Source: Bacteroidaceae bacterium
GTDB taxonomy: Bacteria > Bacteroidota > Bacteroidia > Bacteroidales > Bacteroidaceae
Assembly: GCA_016302965.1 (NCBI GenBank)
Contig: JAEDMP010000003.1
Location: 1-61,165, forward strand
DNA: 61,165 nucleotides
Direction of reading: 5' to 3'
Shown: piece by piece, positions 60,390 through 61,165 of the stretch
Numbering within the stretch: the first letter of the stretch is position 1
Layout: every line of letters begins with the position of its first letter
The notes under the pieces: generated by a model
The model's input: the letters and a program-made list of their open reading frames with translations, nothing else
Database searches by the model: none
What the model was told of the DNA's origin: nothing
Program-made: the position numbers and the translations under genes

Positions 60390-60398
60390 GCAAAGATA
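60390..60398 (-). promoter_or_regulatory. Probable promoter of the surface-protein operon
   Basis: TATCTTTGC on the minus strand. A TTTG at 60425-60422 is 23 bases upstream, slightly long. The leader would be about 290 bases, the longest inferred in the window. Confidence 0.5.
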
Positions 60399-60480
60399 CG
60401 AATAATATCCCATACCGCCATCAAAATGTCTGAAAATAAATCAACATGCCCCGGCTTTTTTCACGTTTTGATGCTTTTTG

Positions 60481-60513
60481 TTTGGTATTTTCCCCGAATT
60501 GTCGTATCTTTGC
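60481..60513 (+). promoter_or_regulatory. Promoter of the AAA-ATPase-like gene
   Basis: TTTG (60481-60484), 20 bases, TATCTTTGC (60505-60513). The leader is about 130 bases. Confidence 0.7.
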
Positions 60514-60648
60514 TACCGAATTGTGGGCTTATCACTCCTGCACCGTTTGGAAGCCATGGGCAGGACACTGCCATCGACCGGGAGAGCAAGCAGCACGGCT
60601 GCCAAACAGCAGCCCCGTCTTTGGAGTAATGATCAAAATGTCGCGAAT

Positions 60649-61165
60649 ATGAACAAGGTTAAGCAACTGCCATACGGAGTGTCAGACTTCGAGTACGTAA
60701 TGAGGGAGAACTTCTATTACGTGGATAAGACTATGTATATACCTCAGATAGAGGCGCAGCCCAATTATCTGATGTTTATCCGCCCTCGCCGCTTCGGCAA
60801 GAGCCTGCTGCTGAGTATGCTCAAGACCTACTACGACAAGGCGAAGAAAGACCAGTTTGAGGAACTGTTCGGCTCGCTGTGGATAGGCAAGCATCCCACG
60901 GAACTGATGGGCAGATACCAGGTGATGCATCTCGACTTCTCGCAGATTGGCGGTAGCATAGACCAACTGGAGCAGAAGTTCGACGAATATCTATGCCACA
61001 CTCTTAATGCCTTTGTCAGAAAGTATGCCGAAGACTATCCTGATTACTTTCTCAAGGAGTTCTTTGAGTGCAACACTTACACAGGTAAGCTCATTCAGAT
61101 AACTACCGTTGCCAACGAGCTCCGCATCCCGATGTATCTCATCATCGACGAGTATGACAACTTCA
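60649..61165 (+). CDS. AAA-ATPase-like / PD-(D/E)XK nuclease superfamily protein (partial)
   Basis: Starts at ATG 60649 and runs off the window after 172 codons. It begins QLPYGVSDFEYVMRENFYYV, has a Walker A-type RPRRFGKSLLLSML and a Walker B LIIDEYDNF, the pattern of the AAA-ATPase-like family whose C-terminus carries a PD-(D/E)XK nuclease (DUF1703). These genes are multi-copy in Prevotella and have an unknown, possibly defensive or mobile, role. The nuclease part is outside the window. Confidence 0.85.
   Translation, partial: MNKVKQLPYGVSDFEYVMRENFYYVDKTMYIPQIEAQPNYLMFIRPRRFGKSLLLSMLKTYYDKAKKDQFEELFGSLWIGKHPTELMGRYQVMHLDFSQIGGSIDQLEQKFDEYLCHTLNAFVRKYAEDYPDYFLKEFFECNTYTGKLIQITTVANELRIPMYLIIDEYDNF

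Larger units (their letters stand above)
60095..60648. other. Divergent intergenic region between surface protein and AAA-ATPase-like gene
   Basis: 554 bases hold no convincing gene; short frames on both strands lack coding features. Contents: a strong imperfect palindrome (60160-60198), a minus-strand -7 element (60390-60398), and a full plus-strand promoter (60481-60513). On the mRNA of the surface protein the palindrome folds as nine pairs, a one-base mismatch, six pairs and a seven-base loop. Confidence 0.6.

Noticed and set aside
1..61165. tRNA or rRNA genes
   Set aside because: No cloverleaf with a CCA end or rRNA core sequence was noticed on either strand; a covariance-model scan would settle it.

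Overview
The window is a piece of a Bacteroidota chromosome, most likely Prevotellaceae. Three things point there: promoters of the form TTTG-N(19-21)-TAnnTTTGC before many genes with no Shine-Dalgarno pattern; family content typical of Bacteroidales (omega subunit next to BamD and a DUF4293 protein, DUF4494, DUF5715, HU-CCDC81/SPOR, a Rho factor with a long N-terminal insert, methylmalonyl-CoA carboxyltransferase genes); and house-keeping genes of moderately high GC beside AT-rich intergenic DNA. No rRNA, tRNA, CRISPR array, prophage or complete insertion sequence was found. Both edges cut genes: the 3' end of an Rpn/PD-(D/E)XK-type nuclease gene on the left and the 5' half of an AAA-ATPase-like/PD-(D/E)XK gene on the right.

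Layout. 1-1.7 kb: nuclease tail, a lipoprotein and rfbC. 1.85-16.2 kb: a long co-directional run with an HU-SPOR envelope protein, a zinc-ribbon/FHA protein, purU, hisH-hisA-hisF-hisIE, an FtsE-type ATPase, aspartate kinase, lysA, an odd half-glycosyltransferase, class III fructose-1,6-bisphosphatase and a TonB-dependent receptor. 16.3-19.8 kb: methylmalonyl-CoA epimerase, carboxyltransferase, a shrunken OadG-like protein, a biotin carrier and nth; the membrane beta subunit normally found here is absent. 19.9-22.0 kb: two glycosyltransferases followed by a 4 x 21-bp palindromic repeat. 22.1-24.7 kb (minus strand): bamD, rpoZ, DUF4293, DUF5715. 24.9-26.1 kb: DUF4494 and a YggS-type PLP protein.

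26.3-37.7 kb is the main accessory region, an exopolysaccharide locus. It contains a stand-alone receiver protein, a sugar-phosphate transferase with a degenerate receiver-like N-terminus, a TolC-like protein, a Wzz-like co-polymerase with a degenerate kinase domain, a Wzy/ligase-like membrane protein, a rhamnosyltransferase-like GT2 and two tandem membrane GT2 paralogues. A GT2 gene and an unusual sigma factor converge on it. The order suggests initiation, chain extension, polymerisation, length control and export of a surface glycan under phospho-signal control.

38-43.5 kb: SIMPL protein, a helix-hairpin-helix protein, a candidate small RNA, a GH25 lysozyme with MORN repeats, and rho. 43.8-47.1 kb: tandem acyl-CoA synthetases behind a promoter embedded in a symmetric array of four TGTGCA half-sites. 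47.2-51.6 kb: DUF4468 protein, small membrane proteins, a putative porin and an RluA-type pseudouridine synthase. 51.6-54.9 kb: menA and an HD hydrolase fired from two interlocked divergent promoters, nudC, and tcdA. 55.1-55.8 kb: a VapBC-type toxin-antitoxin pair. 55.9-60.1 kb: a 1332-residue secreted surface protein followed by a 41-residue peptide gene.

The observations most worth following are the receiver-coupled glycan initiation module, the four-half-site operator at the acyl-CoA synthetase promoter, the face-to-face promoters at menA, the candidate small RNA near 39.8 kb, the sigma factor lacking the region 2.3 aromatic residues, and the surface protein/peptide pair.
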